Origin: Spirosoma taeanense
GTDB taxonomy: Bacteria > Bacteroidota > Bacteroidia > Cytophagales > Spirosomataceae
Assembly (NCBI RefSeq): GCF_013127955.1
Contig: NZ_CP053435.1
Location: 2,480,001 to 2,544,000 of the forward strand
Length of the DNA: 64,000 nucleotides
Direction: 5' to 3'
Numbering within the stretch: the first letter of the stretch is position 1; every line of letters starts with the position of its first letter. The notes beneath the pieces were generated by a model. It was not told the origin of the DNA. It worked only from the letters and a program-made list of their open reading frames with translations, and made no database searches. Below are positions 50,475-59,491 of this stretch, in pieces. Made by a program: the position numbers and the translations under genes.

Positions 50475-50835
50475 TGCGAAAATCGTTCTCCAATTCGTTC
50501 ATAAACACGGCATCTATGGCTTCTTCCACAGTTGGCAGGATGATCAGGTCACTGATGCCGGCCGTGTCCAGCGATTCAATTAACTCATCGTTCTTAGTCA
50601 CTAACACCAATATGCCAACTTCGTTAGTGCACTGCCGGTTTATTTTCCGAATGGTGCTGAAACCCGCCGGTTCCACCGTCTGCACGGGCGCCATATCAAC
50701 GATGATGTTGCTGTAGCCTTCGCGGAAGAGATTCCGGCTCAGCGTTTCGAAGGTCGGGGTGATGTCTTCGTTGAATGAGCTTTCAGCCAGGCGAATCAGC
50801 GCGTATTGTTCGGTTTTTTCAATCGTGTAGTTCAT
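50419..50835 (-). CDS. STAS-domain (anti-anti-sigma-like) protein
   Basis: A 138-residue cytoplasmic protein. The STAS fold covers about 1-110: MNYTIEKTEQYALIRLAESS, FREGYSNIIVDMAPVQTVEPAGFSTIRKINRQ (around the usual phosphorylation site, here AGFSTIRK), VGILVLVTKNDELIESLD, LIILPTVEEAIDAVFM. The tail (ELENDFRSEDDDEYDAGGGF) is strongly acidic. STAS proteins act in partner-switching with kinases; none is nearby. Its last codons overlap the 5' end of rnz. Confidence 0.87.
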   Translation of the reverse strand: MNYTIEKTEQYALIRLAESSFNEDITPTFETLSRNLFREGYSNIIVDMAPVQTVEPAGFSTIRKINRQCTNEVGILVLVTKNDELIESLDTAGISDLIILPTVEEAIDAVFMNELENDFRSEDDDEYDAGGGFSRDTD

Positions 50836-50902
50836 ACTTACTGGTTAATAGGTCGGGGCAAACTAATCAGTGCTGCGGGGCTGCCTGACTCGTTTTGCGA
50901 GG

Positions 50903-51843
50903 TTATGAATTTGTAATAGCCTGCAGGATATTGGCTTCAATCCGCGAAAGCGGATCGGTTTCGGCAGCAGCCGGCTGGAAGGTCTGACCCGTAACCGTCT
51001 CGAATAGTTCGATGTAGCGCCCGGAAATCTGCTCTACCCATTCATCTGACATGGTCGGTACGGTCTGACCTGTTTTGCCCTGAAACCCGTTCGCAATAAG
51101 CCATTCTCTAACGAATTCTTTCGACAATTGTTTCTGCGGCTGCCCCCCCGCTGGTTGTCGGCGTAAACGTCGGCATAGAAATACCGTGACGAGTCGGGCG
51201 TGTGGACTTCATCGATCAGGTAAACCTTACCGTCGAGGTTTCCGAACTCGTATTTGGTGTCGACCAGAATCAGCCCACGCTCCGCAGCCATAGCCGTACC
51301 GCGTTCAAACAGCGCCAGTGCGTACTGCTCCAGCTGACTGTAATCGGCTTCGTTAACGATACCCTGGCTCAGAATTTCCTCCCGGCTGATGTCTTCGTCG
51401 TGGCCCTCGTGGGCTTTGGTCGAGGGCGTAATGATCGGCTGGGGCAGGCGGTCATTCTCCCGTAATCCATCGGGGAGCGCTACCCCGCAGAGCGTCCGGT
51501 GTCCGTCGCGATACTGCCGCCAGGCGTGGCCCGCCATGTAACCGCGTACCACCATCTCGACTGCATAAGGTTCGCAGCGGAGACCGATGCTGGCATTCGG
51601 GTCTGGTACACTAAGGAGCCAGTTCGGCACAATATCGGCCGTTGCACGCAGAAAATACTCGGCGGTCTGGTTCAGCACCTGGCCTTTATAGGGAATAGGC
51701 CGGGGCAGAACAACGTCGAAGGCCGAAATCCGATCCGAGGCAATCATTACCAGTTTATCGGGAAAGGCATAGACATCGCGGACTTTGCCCCGGTAAAAAC
51801 CTGTCTGGCCGGGGAATTGAAAATTGGTTTCCTGAATGGTCAT
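50903..51843 (-). CDS. purC: SAICAR synthase with apparent frameshift
   Basis: Phosphoribosylaminoimidazole-succinocarboxamide synthase, a step of purine synthesis. The frame from 51843 reads the normal PurC start ([33 protein letters not shown]), continues through [13 protein letters not shown] and then becomes nonsense ending at 51034. The expected C-terminus ([15 protein letters not shown]... to ...ILQAITNS) is in another frame, 50903 to about 51140. The frames meet at a run of seven C residues (51143-51149; G on the coding strand). One extra G or two fewer would give a complete enzyme of about 312-313 residues. As purC is normally needed, a sequencing error or homopolymer slippage is likelier than true loss. 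Confidence 0.88.
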
Positions 51844-51870
51844 CTATTCGGGTTGCAGTTCAATGCAATT

Positions 51871-52878
51871 TTAAGAATACAGTTTTTTAATGACTTCCTG
51901 CTGCGTCCGAACAAAATGCTGTCGTTCGGCCGGCTGACTCAGGAGCGTATTAGGCGGAAAAACGCTGTGCCGGGCGTAACTCTCCGCATATAGCTCGTAA
52001 CGTTGCCGGGCGAGCAGGTTGCCCGCTGCCGGCCGCTGGCGAAAGTCGCGCAGGGCGGCCAGGTCAATATCGGCGTTCGCGACCATGCTTTCTCCATAAC
52101 CAGCTTCGGCCAGCACAAGTCCTTTCGGATCAACAATCTTCGATCCGGCGTCCGTCGAGCCAAAGGGCATGGGGGAGTTGGCCAGTCCCGCGGAGTTGGC
52201 CGATACCACGTAAGCCATATTCTCTACGGCCCGCGCCAGTTTCGCTACGTTCCGCTGGGTCAGGAGCGGACTGCCCACCTCGGCGGTTGAGTGCAGCAGC
52301 ACTTCGGCTCCGCGCATAGCCAGGCACCGGGCCAGTTCAGGATACAGAATCTCTTCCGAAGCAATGCAGGCCAGGTTGCCAATATTGGTTTTAACCACCG
52401 GGAACAGCGAATCGTACCCATAGGCATCCAGGTATAACTCCCATACGTCGTGGGGCGTGGGGGCATACATGGCGTTCAGTCGGCGGTAGCGCAGCAGAAC
52501 ATCCCCGCTGGGGCCGATGATAAAGCTGGTCTGGAAATAGAGTTCCGGAAAAAAAGGGTCCTGTTCATACGCGTTCCCGGAAAAATAAATCTGCTGACGC
52601 TGCACCATAGCGCCCAGGGCTTCATAAATACGGCCATTGATCTCCAGTGCAGCTTTTTCGCGCCATTGTTCAGTCGTTTCGCCCATGGGAAAACCCGTCA
52701 GGAAATACTCCGGCACAACTACCAGCAGCGTATCGCGGCCGATGTGATTAATCGACGCGCTCAGCTGCTTTTCGACGCGGTCAATACTTTTCAGCATGAC
52801 GGTTTCGGCTTCGTCACGGGTTTGATACGGATTGACAGCGTGGCAGGTAAGCTGAAGAGCAAGGGCTTTATAAGGCAT
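51871..52878 (-). CDS. Nitrilase/carbon-nitrogen hydrolase superfamily protein
   Basis: A 335-residue cytoplasmic protein from the ATG at 52876-52878 (MPYKALALQLTCHAVN); the frame extends to 52971 but the added residues look non-coding. The catalytic Glu is likely in VVVPEYFLTGFPMG and Cys in NLACIASEEILYPELARCLAMRGAEVLLHS. The Lys normally seen after the third strand is not evident: the matching segment reads LLRYRRLNAMY, with Arg there. Substrate unknown. Located between purC and bshB1, which are divergent. Confidence 0.83.
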   Translation of the reverse strand: MPYKALALQLTCHAVNPYQTRDEAETVMLKSIDRVEKQLSASINHIGRDTLLVVVPEYFLTGFPMGETTEQWREKAALEINGRIYEALGAMVQRQQIYFSGNAYEQDPFFPELYFQTSFIIGPSGDVLLRYRRLNAMYAPTPHDVWELYLDAYGYDSLFPVVKTNIGNLACIASEEILYPELARCLAMRGAEVLLHSTAEVGSPLLTQRNVAKLARAVENMAYVVSANSAGLANSPMPFGSTDAGSKIVDPKGLVLAEAGYGESMVANADIDLAALRDFRQRPAAGNLLARQRYELYAESYARHSVFPPNTLLSQPAERQHFVRTQQEVIKKLYS

Positions 52879-53086
52879 CAGTGAACAAGGGATATGAAAT
52901 CTGTTCGGATAGGCGGGAAGCTGTGTTTGCTGATCGCAAACCGTCCCACGGCCAAAAATAAGGCATTTCAAACCAGAAACGCTAACGGGTCATTTGAACA
53001 AATTTCCGGATTGTTCGCTTGTTTATTCGTCCGGATGTTATCCCGGCAACTCTTTTTCTGAACTACCAAACTCTCGACTACACTGT

Positions 53087-53806
53087 ATGACCGTTGATGT
53101 ATTGGCAATTGCAGCGCATCCCGACGACATTGAAATGACCTGCGGAGGAACGATTCTTTCGCTGGGGGCGCAGGGAAAAACCATTGCAGGTATTGACCTG
53201 ACCCGTGGCGAACTGGGCACCCGGGGCACTCCGGAAATTCGCCTGCATGAATCAGCCGAAGGAGCCCGAATTATGAATCTGGTTGCCCGCGAGAATATGG
53301 GCTTCCGGGATGGATTCTTCCGCAATGACGAAGAACACCAGATGGCCCTCATCCCATTGATCCGGCAGTTCCGACCCGAGATTGTGCTAACCAACGCCCC
53401 CGACGACCGGCATCCGGACCACGGGCGGGCCGCCGAACTGGTGGTGCAGGCTAGTTTTTACGCCGGGCTGCGGCAAATCAAAACCACCGGCAAAGATGGC
53501 CAGCCCCAGGAAGCTCACCGGCCAAAATTTATTTATCATTTTATCCAGGACCGCTCGCTCAAACCTGATTTTGTGGTGGACGTATCGCCTTACTGGGAAG
53601 GTAAACTGGCGGCTATCAAAGCCTACAAAAGTCAGTTCTTCGACCCGGAGAGCAACGAGCCGGACAGTTATATCTCGGGCGAAGCCTTTATGAAATTCCT
53701 TGAATCCCGTACCCGCGAACACGGTCACATGATTGGCGTTGAATTTGGGGAAGGGTTCATTAGTAAGCGGATGCTGGGCGTTGCCGATCTGTTCGCCCTG
53801 GTGTAA
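53087..53806 (+). CDS. bshB1: Bacillithiol biosynthesis deacetylase BshB1
   Basis: A 239-residue zinc-dependent deacetylase of the PIG-L/LmbE family, removing the acetyl group from GlcNAc-malate in bacillithiol synthesis. I take the ATG at 53087 (MTVDVLAIAAHPDDIEMTCGG); the frame to 52994 has no family support. Zinc motif AHPDD is at 10-14 and the second zinc His in DDRHPDHGRA. Typical BshB1 stretches TRGELGTRGT, ESAEGARIMNLVARENMGFRDGFF and FYAGLRQI are present. Bacillithiol is known in Bacteroidota and Firmicutes. Single gene followed by a hairpin. Confidence 0.93.
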   Translation: MTVDVLAIAAHPDDIEMTCGGTILSLGAQGKTIAGIDLTRGELGTRGTPEIRLHESAEGARIMNLVARENMGFRDGFFRNDEEHQMALIPLIRQFRPEIVLTNAPDDRHPDHGRAAELVVQASFYAGLRQIKTTGKDGQPQEAHRPKFIYHFIQDRSLKPDFVVDVSPYWEGKLAAIKAYKSQFFDPESNEPDSYISGEAFMKFLESRTREHGHMIGVEFGEGFISKRMLGVADLFALV

Positions 53807-53888
53807 CGGAGGCACTGGTAAGCACTTGTTTCGCTTGTCGATACCGCGTTATTCTGTCGCGGTAGGTGTCTGAACAGCTTCACTGCCA

Positions 53889-53927
53889 GTGAAAAGGGGA
53901 TAAAGCCATGGCTCTATCCCCTTTTCA
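53889..53927. terminator. Terminator hairpin between bshB1 and the beta-helix gene
   Basis: A 14-bp stem GTGAAAAGGGGATA (53889-53902) pairs with 53914-53927; AGCC/GGCT extends it with a mismatch. It lies between two convergent stop codons and probably works in both directions. Confidence 0.7.
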
Positions 53928-53949
53928 CCGATTAACTGAACCAGCTGGA

Positions 53950-55386
53950 CTAAAACGAATCGTAATCGTAGGCACCCATGTCGGGCCGATCATCTTCGGT
54001 CGACTTTCCGGTCAGGTCGTTGGTACCGGCGCGGTTGCGGTCACCGGCATTACGGCCCGGTGAGTTGGGAGCAAGCATATAGGGCGGGCGCACGGGATCA
54101 CTTCCCAGGTTGAACAGAGGCTGGGCCTGCAGACTGTTACGGTCAAGTCCCTTGCTCTGGAGCTGCGCCAGCGAGGAGCTGCTCAGGTCTGTCTTGCCAT
54201 TGGACCCTTTGATAAACAGACGACCGCTGCCCGACGGCTTGTAAAACAGATTGTAGTCGCTCACAAAGCTGGTGGCGTTGACCTGATATAGATTGATTAT
54301 GGGGTTGGTGTTGCTGGTACCGTAATAAATATTGTTGACCAGTTCAATCGTACCCGACGACGCTTCGAGCGATACCAGTGGGCGGGAGGTGCCGCCTTCT
54401 ATAAAGGTATTGTTGTTAATCTTGTAGTCGGCCGCCCGCAAATAAATCGCCGTCGCTTTCGGATTGTCGAACAGGTTGTCTTCAATAGTGATGTTACGAC
54501 AGGCGCTGCCGCTGGCTGGCAGGAGCTGAAGGGCAGTCCCGTAAAGGTTATTGCTGCCCGACCGAATAAACGTGTTACGTCGGATGGTAACGTTCGACAT
54601 TTCGTACAGGTCAACAATGGTCTTGGTAGCGCCATCGAACGTACAATCTTCAATCAGCAGTGATTTGAACCCTTTTAACTGACAGACGTTGTCCGAGCCG
54701 CTGAGGTTGGATTCGCTCTGATCGAGTGAAGTTTTTAGTCGGCGGAATACGACGTTGCCCACATCATTGGCTGCCTGCCCGAACCGGGGGCCACCAAAGC
54801 GGATTCCTTCCATCTGAACATCTTCAAGGGTAATGTCTTCACAGTTCACCGTCGCCCGCATGGCTACGTAGCCACCCGTAAAGCGAACGTTTTTCAGCAG
54901 GCTCTGACCTTTTACCGTAAAAAAGCGTACCCCAGCCGTATTGCCGGAAGTCTGGCTGTAATTCGTGATGACGAGGTTTTCAAGGATGATATTCCGGATA
55001 TTGGCGGGGCCGGTACCATTGAACACAACCGCGGATTCCTTTTCGTTCGCGTCAAGTACGGCCTGTCCGTCAACGCCCCGCAGCGCCAGCGAGAAACTGC
55101 CCATTTTCTTGTTGCGAAGCGTAGCCGATGGAGACAGCAGGGTGCCACTCAACTGGAGTTCATAATCCTGATCGAACGTAGCAGGTAGTTCGTTAAAGGC
55201 TTGCTGCAGATCGGTATACGTTTTTCCGGTTTGAATGTTTACAATCTGTCCATTGGCAGCAAGCCGAGCTGCGGCCTGATGAGGAACCGGTTCACTGGAA
55301 TGTTGAAGCAGATCGACATTCGTACAACTGCTGAGAAATACGGACGTGAGCAACAACCACGTCAGTTGGCGCGATAGGCAAATCAT
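53950..55386 (-). CDS. Right-handed parallel beta-helix lipoprotein (polysaccharide-lyase-like)
   Basis: A 478-residue lipoprotein from the ATG at 55384-55386; MICLSRQLTWLLLTSVFLSSC ends in lipobox LSSC (Cys21). The mature part shows beta-helix coils: NIRNIILENLVITNYS, LLKNVRFTGGYVAMRA, CEDITLEDVQMEGIRFGG, FKSLLIEDCTFDGATKTIVDLYEM, CRNITIEDNLFDNPKATAIYLR. The end carries NAGDRNRAGTNDLTG...RPDMGAYDYD, common in PL6/DUF5123-type secreted helix proteins. It may bind or cleave acidic polysaccharide; lack of clear catalytic residues leaves this open. It stands alone between bshB1 and an SGNH gene. Confidence 0.8.
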   Translation of the reverse strand: MICLSRQLTWLLLTSVFLSSCTNVDLLQHSSEPVPHQAAARLAANGQIVNIQTGKTYTDLQQAFNELPATFDQDYELQLSGTLLSPSATLRNKKMGSFSLALRGVDGQAVLDANEKESAVVFNGTGPANIRNIILENLVITNYSQTSGNTAGVRFFTVKGQSLLKNVRFTGGYVAMRATVNCEDITLEDVQMEGIRFGGPRFGQAANDVGNVVFRRLKTSLDQSESNLSGSDNVCQLKGFKSLLIEDCTFDGATKTIVDLYEMSNVTIRRNTFIRSGSNNLYGTALQLLPASGSACRNITIEDNLFDNPKATAIYLRAADYKINNNTFIEGGTSRPLVSLEASSGTIELVNNIYYGTSNTNPIINLYQVNATSFVSDYNLFYKPSGSGRLFIKGSNGKTDLSSSSLAQLQSKGLDRNSLQAQPLFNLGSDPVRPPYMLAPNSPGRNAGDRNRAGTNDLTGKSTEDDRPDMGAYDYDSF

Positions 55387-55577
55387 AAAGTTAGAGTGGG
55401 TTAACCGCGCGACTATCAAGCGTCACAAAACGATGCCGCAAGTTAATGACGGTTGATCACCCTACCATATAATAAATTTGTAATATAATGTGAATGTATA
55501 TTGTAATATAAAGAATATTATTTTGGTAACCATAAAGTTACCAAAAATGTACATTTAAAAACTATATAAGATTGATT
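55387..55577. other. AT-rich leader with repeats and a palindrome
   Basis: The spacer before the beta-helix gene holds two direct copies of TTGTAATATAA (55478-55488 and 55501-55511, 23 bases apart) and an inverted repeat TTTTGGTAAC (55521-55530) with GTTACCAAAA (55537-55546). These could be regulator-binding sites for the beta-helix gene or end signals of the SGNH gene. No consensus promoter is clear. Confidence 0.45.
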
Positions 55578-56576
55578 TTATAGACTAATAGTGCGGTAAA
55601 TCTGCTGAAGCCAGAGTGACCGGCCCAGGCAATTCCAGTGGGTGTCACCAACCAGGTATGGCGACTGGGCGGACTGTTTGAAGGGAGAATATACGTTAAC
55701 TGGTTTCACCCGTAAGGCCGGATGACTCTGTACCCGTTCGATGAGGTGATTATAAGGTCCCCGGTTAGGTTCCAGAATGCTGGCTTTGTTCGGGATAATA
55801 GACAGATAAACTTCATCGAAACCCAGCTTTATATACCGATCGGCCACGACGTTAACACTGTCAACCAGGTTACTGACCTCACGGTCGGTCAAGGATGCGT
55901 AGGACGATAAATCCGCTGTAGTATCGGTATCCGAGTGCAAAAAGATATGCTGGTGATTGCGGGACAGACTGACACCGGTGCTGGTCCGGTCGAACCAGTT
56001 CAGGGTAAATCTGGCTTTCAGTTCTTTGAACCAGAATGCCCAGTCGTGGCTGAACAGCGCCGATTCGAGTCGTTCCTCCATATCGCTCCGGTGCAGGTCA
56101 TCGCCCAGTCGCCGACGCCACGAAAGTGTTGGCGCGGGCGTTCGGCTGGTGTCTGCCTGCACAACCAGTTCATTGACCGGCCGCGAAAAATGATCCCGAA
56201 AATGCCGTTCGACCGATTCCAGGAGCAGAACGTTACGCTTGCCGGGGTCTAATTGCGCCCGCTGCACAAAATCCCATTTGACGCGCTGGAAGTGACTTAC
56301 CCGAAAATCATCTTTGTTAATACGCTGCTCTTCGGAGAAACTATCGCCTATAATATACAGGTGTGTCGACGCCGTATCGCTGGACCGGTTGGCGCGCTGG
56401 CAATTGGGCTGGTGATCTTTGAACTGGGGCAGGGCCGAAATGCGGTACAAATCCCCATAGCGGTAATCATCGACAATGATGCCCGCTTCATAGAGCCAGT
56501 GCGCAACGGTTGACGAAAGGCCGCCTGCCCACAACACGAGAGCAGCAAAAAGGACGGTATAACGCAGAAAACGCAT
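55578..56576 (-). CDS. AlgX/AlgJ-like SGNH-fold membrane-anchored protein
   Basis: A 332-residue protein with an N-terminal anchor (MRFLRYTVLFAALVLWAGGL). The SGNH features are HLYIIGDSFSEEQR (nucleophile Ser in GDSFS) and a terminal Asp-x-His in LVGDTHWNCLGRSLW. This pair resembles AlgX/AlgJ/DltD-type proteins, which transfer acetyl groups to extracellular polysaccharides. Mid-part LRVKPVNVYSP precedes the Asp/His site. The genes on the same strand upstream include a GT2 and a UDP-galactopyranose-mutase-like gene, so a role in modifying a surface glycan is possible. Acceptor unknown. Confidence 0.75.
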   Translation of the reverse strand: MRFLRYTVLFAALVLWAGGLSSTVAHWLYEAGIIVDDYRYGDLYRISALPQFKDHQPNCQRANRSSDTASTHLYIIGDSFSEEQRINKDDFRVSHFQRVKWDFVQRAQLDPGKRNVLLLESVERHFRDHFSRPVNELVVQADTSRTPAPTLSWRRRLGDDLHRSDMEERLESALFSHDWAFWFKELKARFTLNWFDRTSTGVSLSRNHQHIFLHSDTDTTADLSSYASLTDREVSNLVDSVNVVADRYIKLGFDEVYLSIIPNKASILEPNRGPYNHLIERVQSHPALRVKPVNVYSPFKQSAQSPYLVGDTHWNCLGRSLWLQQIYRTISL

Positions 56577-56648
56577 AATAAGGAATCAGACAGGAAAAGC
56601 GCTGGAGAACGATGCATCTGTAAAAATTTCCACCTTTTTCCCTGCCAT

Positions 56649-59387
56649 TTAACGTAATCGAATACTAAATAACTGCACCGCCTGCTTCGCGCCACTCAGA
56701 ATGAATAGCTCATTCGAGCGTTCATCAAACTGTAGGGCGACTGGGAAATCGCTGGGAATGGGCCGATCGCCGATAATCCGGCCGTTCAGATCGTACAGGG
56801 TCGTAAAATTACCCGATTTTACGCTGATTAGCTCAACGCCCGCGCCAAGCCGGTGGTAGCGAACGTTATTGCCACCGGATTGCAGCGCCCGAACTTCAAA
56901 CCGGCGCTGTCCCTGCTGGTCGAGTACGGCAATTTCGGTGTCGGTTGCCCGCAACAGCAGCCAGTTGGTTTGATCTTCGTCCGGGAACAGCCGGAACACG
57001 CCACTGCGTACGGGACGATACAACTGGGTCCGGTGCGCGATCAGACCATTGGCGTTGAGCCGCAGCAGCTGCCCGTTTTCGGTGATTGTCTGAATGTCGG
57101 TGCGGCCTACGGGCTGCAGGGCCGGTCCGGCAAATTTAACCTCTAGCTCATCTTCACTTGTCGACTCAATCCGCACCGGATAGTGGGGCAACTGCTGACC
57201 GTTCTCACGCCAGCGGTTTAGCGTTCCGTCGGGTTGCATCGCCAGGACCTCCATACCCGCTGGCATTGCAATCACCTGAAACGGTAGCAGGAGTGGAGCC
57301 TTATGCGCAGCGGCCATAATCTGGAAAAACGCACGGTTCTGGCGGTCGAGGGCGTAAACCTGCCCATTCTGATGCGCAACCAGAGCTACCCAGTTTCGTT
57401 GCTGACTACCGCGGGGGCGGGTCAGGAACGTAGGGTCCATGCCGGCTGGCAAGCGAATTGACTGCAACTGTACTTCTTTCCGGCCCTGTGCAGATGAACC
57501 CGGATCGGCGATGTAGAGCGTCTGGTCGGTCATGAATAGGTACTGCAGTCGGCCATTGTCCAGAAAATCAACGGGTAGGGTATTGCTGCGTATAGGTCCG
57601 TCGGTGCGGTCCTGAACAATCTTGTCGCCATCGGGCGTAACCAGGACAAACTGCCCGGCATCATTCTGGGCGTAGAACTGCACTGGTCCCTCGCTTAGAC
57701 TACCGGCCACAACCGGCGCTGAAATCAGGGGGGCATTGAATTCTACTTTTTTCTGCAACAGCACCCGGTTCAGAACGGCCTGGCTGGCCCGGCGGGTCGT
57801 ACGGCCCAGCACCAGTGTCGACAGAATATTCTGGTTGCCGTAGCTGGCCTGATAGGCAATGTTTTCGAGGTTGGCAAAGGCCGAGCGGGCACCCGTGGCG
57901 TTCGGGTGGTCGAGCAGGTTCTGCCAGGCAAGGGGCCAGCCAGCGGTGACCAGGGTTTGTGAACGATCAGACCCAAGCCGATTCAGCCGGGCAAAGGCCG
58001 TAAAATTCGCCGGACGTAACGTAGCGTTCAGCAGTTCGGCCTGACGTGCATCGGCCGACCAGACCGCTCCCCGCTGGACTTGCCGGAGGTATTCCTGCAT
58101 CGCTTCTTCCGCATTGGCAACAATCAGCGACGAGCCGTGCTGCGTAACCCAGCTTCGCGGAAAACCGGCAAATAGGCTACTGAAAAGTGATGCCGGGAGT
58201 TCGGGAACATCCAGCCGCAGAATTTTATGCCCCAGAAACGTCTTCAGACTCGGTGATTTAGCGCCAGCCTGGAAAGCGGCCTGCTGATAGGCGGTCGAAA
58301 GCTGGCGAATATCCCGGGCGTTCAGCACCAGCACCTGCTGCCGCAAACCGGCTGGGGATTCCATATGACACAAGAGTATGTCGGCGCCAAGTGCCTGATA
58401 AAGTGCTTCGGTCGCCGGTTCAATCTGGCTGAAACGTTCACGCAGGAAATCGCTGGAAGCCGAACTAAGCAGCTGGCTCAGGGTCCGGCCAAATCGTTTG
58501 GCGTCGCTGATGCCGATGTGATAGAGCGTGGCCGTTGTCTGCGGAATCAGATCGGCACTACGAATCCGCCGGGGCGTCTGACCCGCAAAGAGAGAGGCTA
58601 CGTCCCGGCGAGCACCGATTTCGTCGGCTGCGTAACCGATCAGGTGCGAACGGCTGACGGAGGGCCGGAATTGCAGATTTAACTCTTCGGGCAAAAACAA
58701 CCGTACCAGCGAGCCGGCACTGCCGAACAGCGACTGAAGCACCTCGGGCCGGACGGAAAGACCCGCCCAGTGATCAGCGTCGACCTGAAAGCTGGGTTCG
58801 GTGCGCGGCAGTTTCAGGGACTGGTGCATCCGTTTAGCGACGTTCTCAATCAGGATGCCCGATATGCTCCCTACCAGAAAACCATCCATGAGGATAAACG
58901 AGCCAACCGCTTCTCCTGACCGCGATACCAGGTCCAGGATTTTCTCGCCCGAAAAAGTATGGTTGAGAACCCGGTACTGCCTTGGATTGGGGGTCGTGAG
59001 TCGGTTCAGAAACGCCTGATCAGCGCCAGACGTGGGGATGTAAAAGATGAATTCAAGCGTCGTCCTGGAGACGGGGTGGAGGGAATACCGAATATTTTTG
59101 CCCTTCACAAACCCGAGCACCGTCGCCGTATCGGCCGTGGCGTAGAGAAAGCGGTCGAGCCGCTGGCGGGCCTCATCAAAGATAGGGACCTGCTGCAACG
59201 AAATCTCCTTGCGTAACACCTGGGCCGATACGGTATCCTGCAGGCGGTCGCTGGCCAGCACCAGCACGGCGCCCGGCGGTATCAGCGAGCCGACTGTTCG
59301 ATTCGACGGAGAGAACTGCCGGTAAGCCAGCCATCCGACAATCAACAGCACAACTGCGCCAACACCAATCCAGAGGCTTCGTTTCAT
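56649..59387 (-). CDS. Large membrane-anchored periplasmic protein, function unknown
   Basis: A 912-residue protein from the ATG at 59385-59387 (MKRSLWIGVGAVVLLIVGWLAYRQF), a single N-terminal helix anchor. The frame to 59429 adds residues in a repeat-rich leader. Periplasmic part 1 (about 30-560) has alternating alpha/beta DUF3352-like segments (VGSLIPPGAVLVLASDRLQ, DHWAGLSVRPEVLQSLFG). Part 2 (about 570-912) is propeller-like, with repeated short strand units such as VLVTPDGDKIVQDRTD, LYIADPGSS, VYALDRQNRAFF, DQQGQRRFEVRAL and LYDLNGRIIGDRPIP. I do not recognise a characterised family. It lies between the SGNH gene and the UGM-like gene. Confidence 0.75.
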   Translation of the reverse strand: MKRSLWIGVGAVVLLIVGWLAYRQFSPSNRTVGSLIPPGAVLVLASDRLQDTVSAQVLRKEISLQQVPIFDEARQRLDRFLYATADTATVLGFVKGKNIRYSLHPVSRTTLEFIFYIPTSGADQAFLNRLTTPNPRQYRVLNHTFSGEKILDLVSRSGEAVGSFILMDGFLVGSISGILIENVAKRMHQSLKLPRTEPSFQVDADHWAGLSVRPEVLQSLFGSAGSLVRLFLPEELNLQFRPSVSRSHLIGYAADEIGARRDVASLFAGQTPRRIRSADLIPQTTATLYHIGISDAKRFGRTLSQLLSSASSDFLRERFSQIEPATEALYQALGADILLCHMESPAGLRQQVLVLNARDIRQLSTAYQQAAFQAGAKSPSLKTFLGHKILRLDVPELPASLFSSLFAGFPRSWVTQHGSSLIVANAEEAMQEYLRQVQRGAVWSADARQAELLNATLRPANFTAFARLNRLGSDRSQTLVTAGWPLAWQNLLDHPNATGARSAFANLENIAYQASYGNQNILSTLVLGRTTRRASQAVLNRVLLQKKVEFNAPLISAPVVAGSLSEGPVQFYAQNDAGQFVLVTPDGDKIVQDRTDGPIRSNTLPVDFLDNGRLQYLFMTDQTLYIADPGSSAQGRKEVQLQSIRLPAGMDPTFLTRPRGSQQRNWVALVAHQNGQVYALDRQNRAFFQIMAAAHKAPLLLPFQVIAMPAGMEVLAMQPDGTLNRWRENGQQLPHYPVRIESTSEDELEVKFAGPALQPVGRTDIQTITENGQLLRLNANGLIAHRTQLYRPVRSGVFRLFPDEDQTNWLLLRATDTEIAVLDQQGQRRFEVRALQSGGNNVRYHRLGAGVELISVKSGNFTTLYDLNGRIIGDRPIPSDFPVALQFDERSNELFILSGAKQAVQLFSIRLR

Positions 59388-59491
59388 TGTTGTCTGCCTG
59401 TTTGCTTGTTCGGTTGTCTGGCTGTTCATCGCCGAAACGGATTATGTTTTCACCAACAAACAACCAAACTGGCAAACAAGCAAGCAATCGT

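Noticed and set aside
54399-55165. Extra frames inside the beta-helix gene
   Set aside because: They are shadows of a repetitive coding sequence and carry no independent support.
59388-59491. Repeat-rich spacer (GTTTG/GTCTG units) between the UGM-like and large-protein genes as a CRISPR or attachment site
   Set aside because: The repeats are short and imperfect, without spacers or flanking integrase; it looks like an irregular inverted repeat only.
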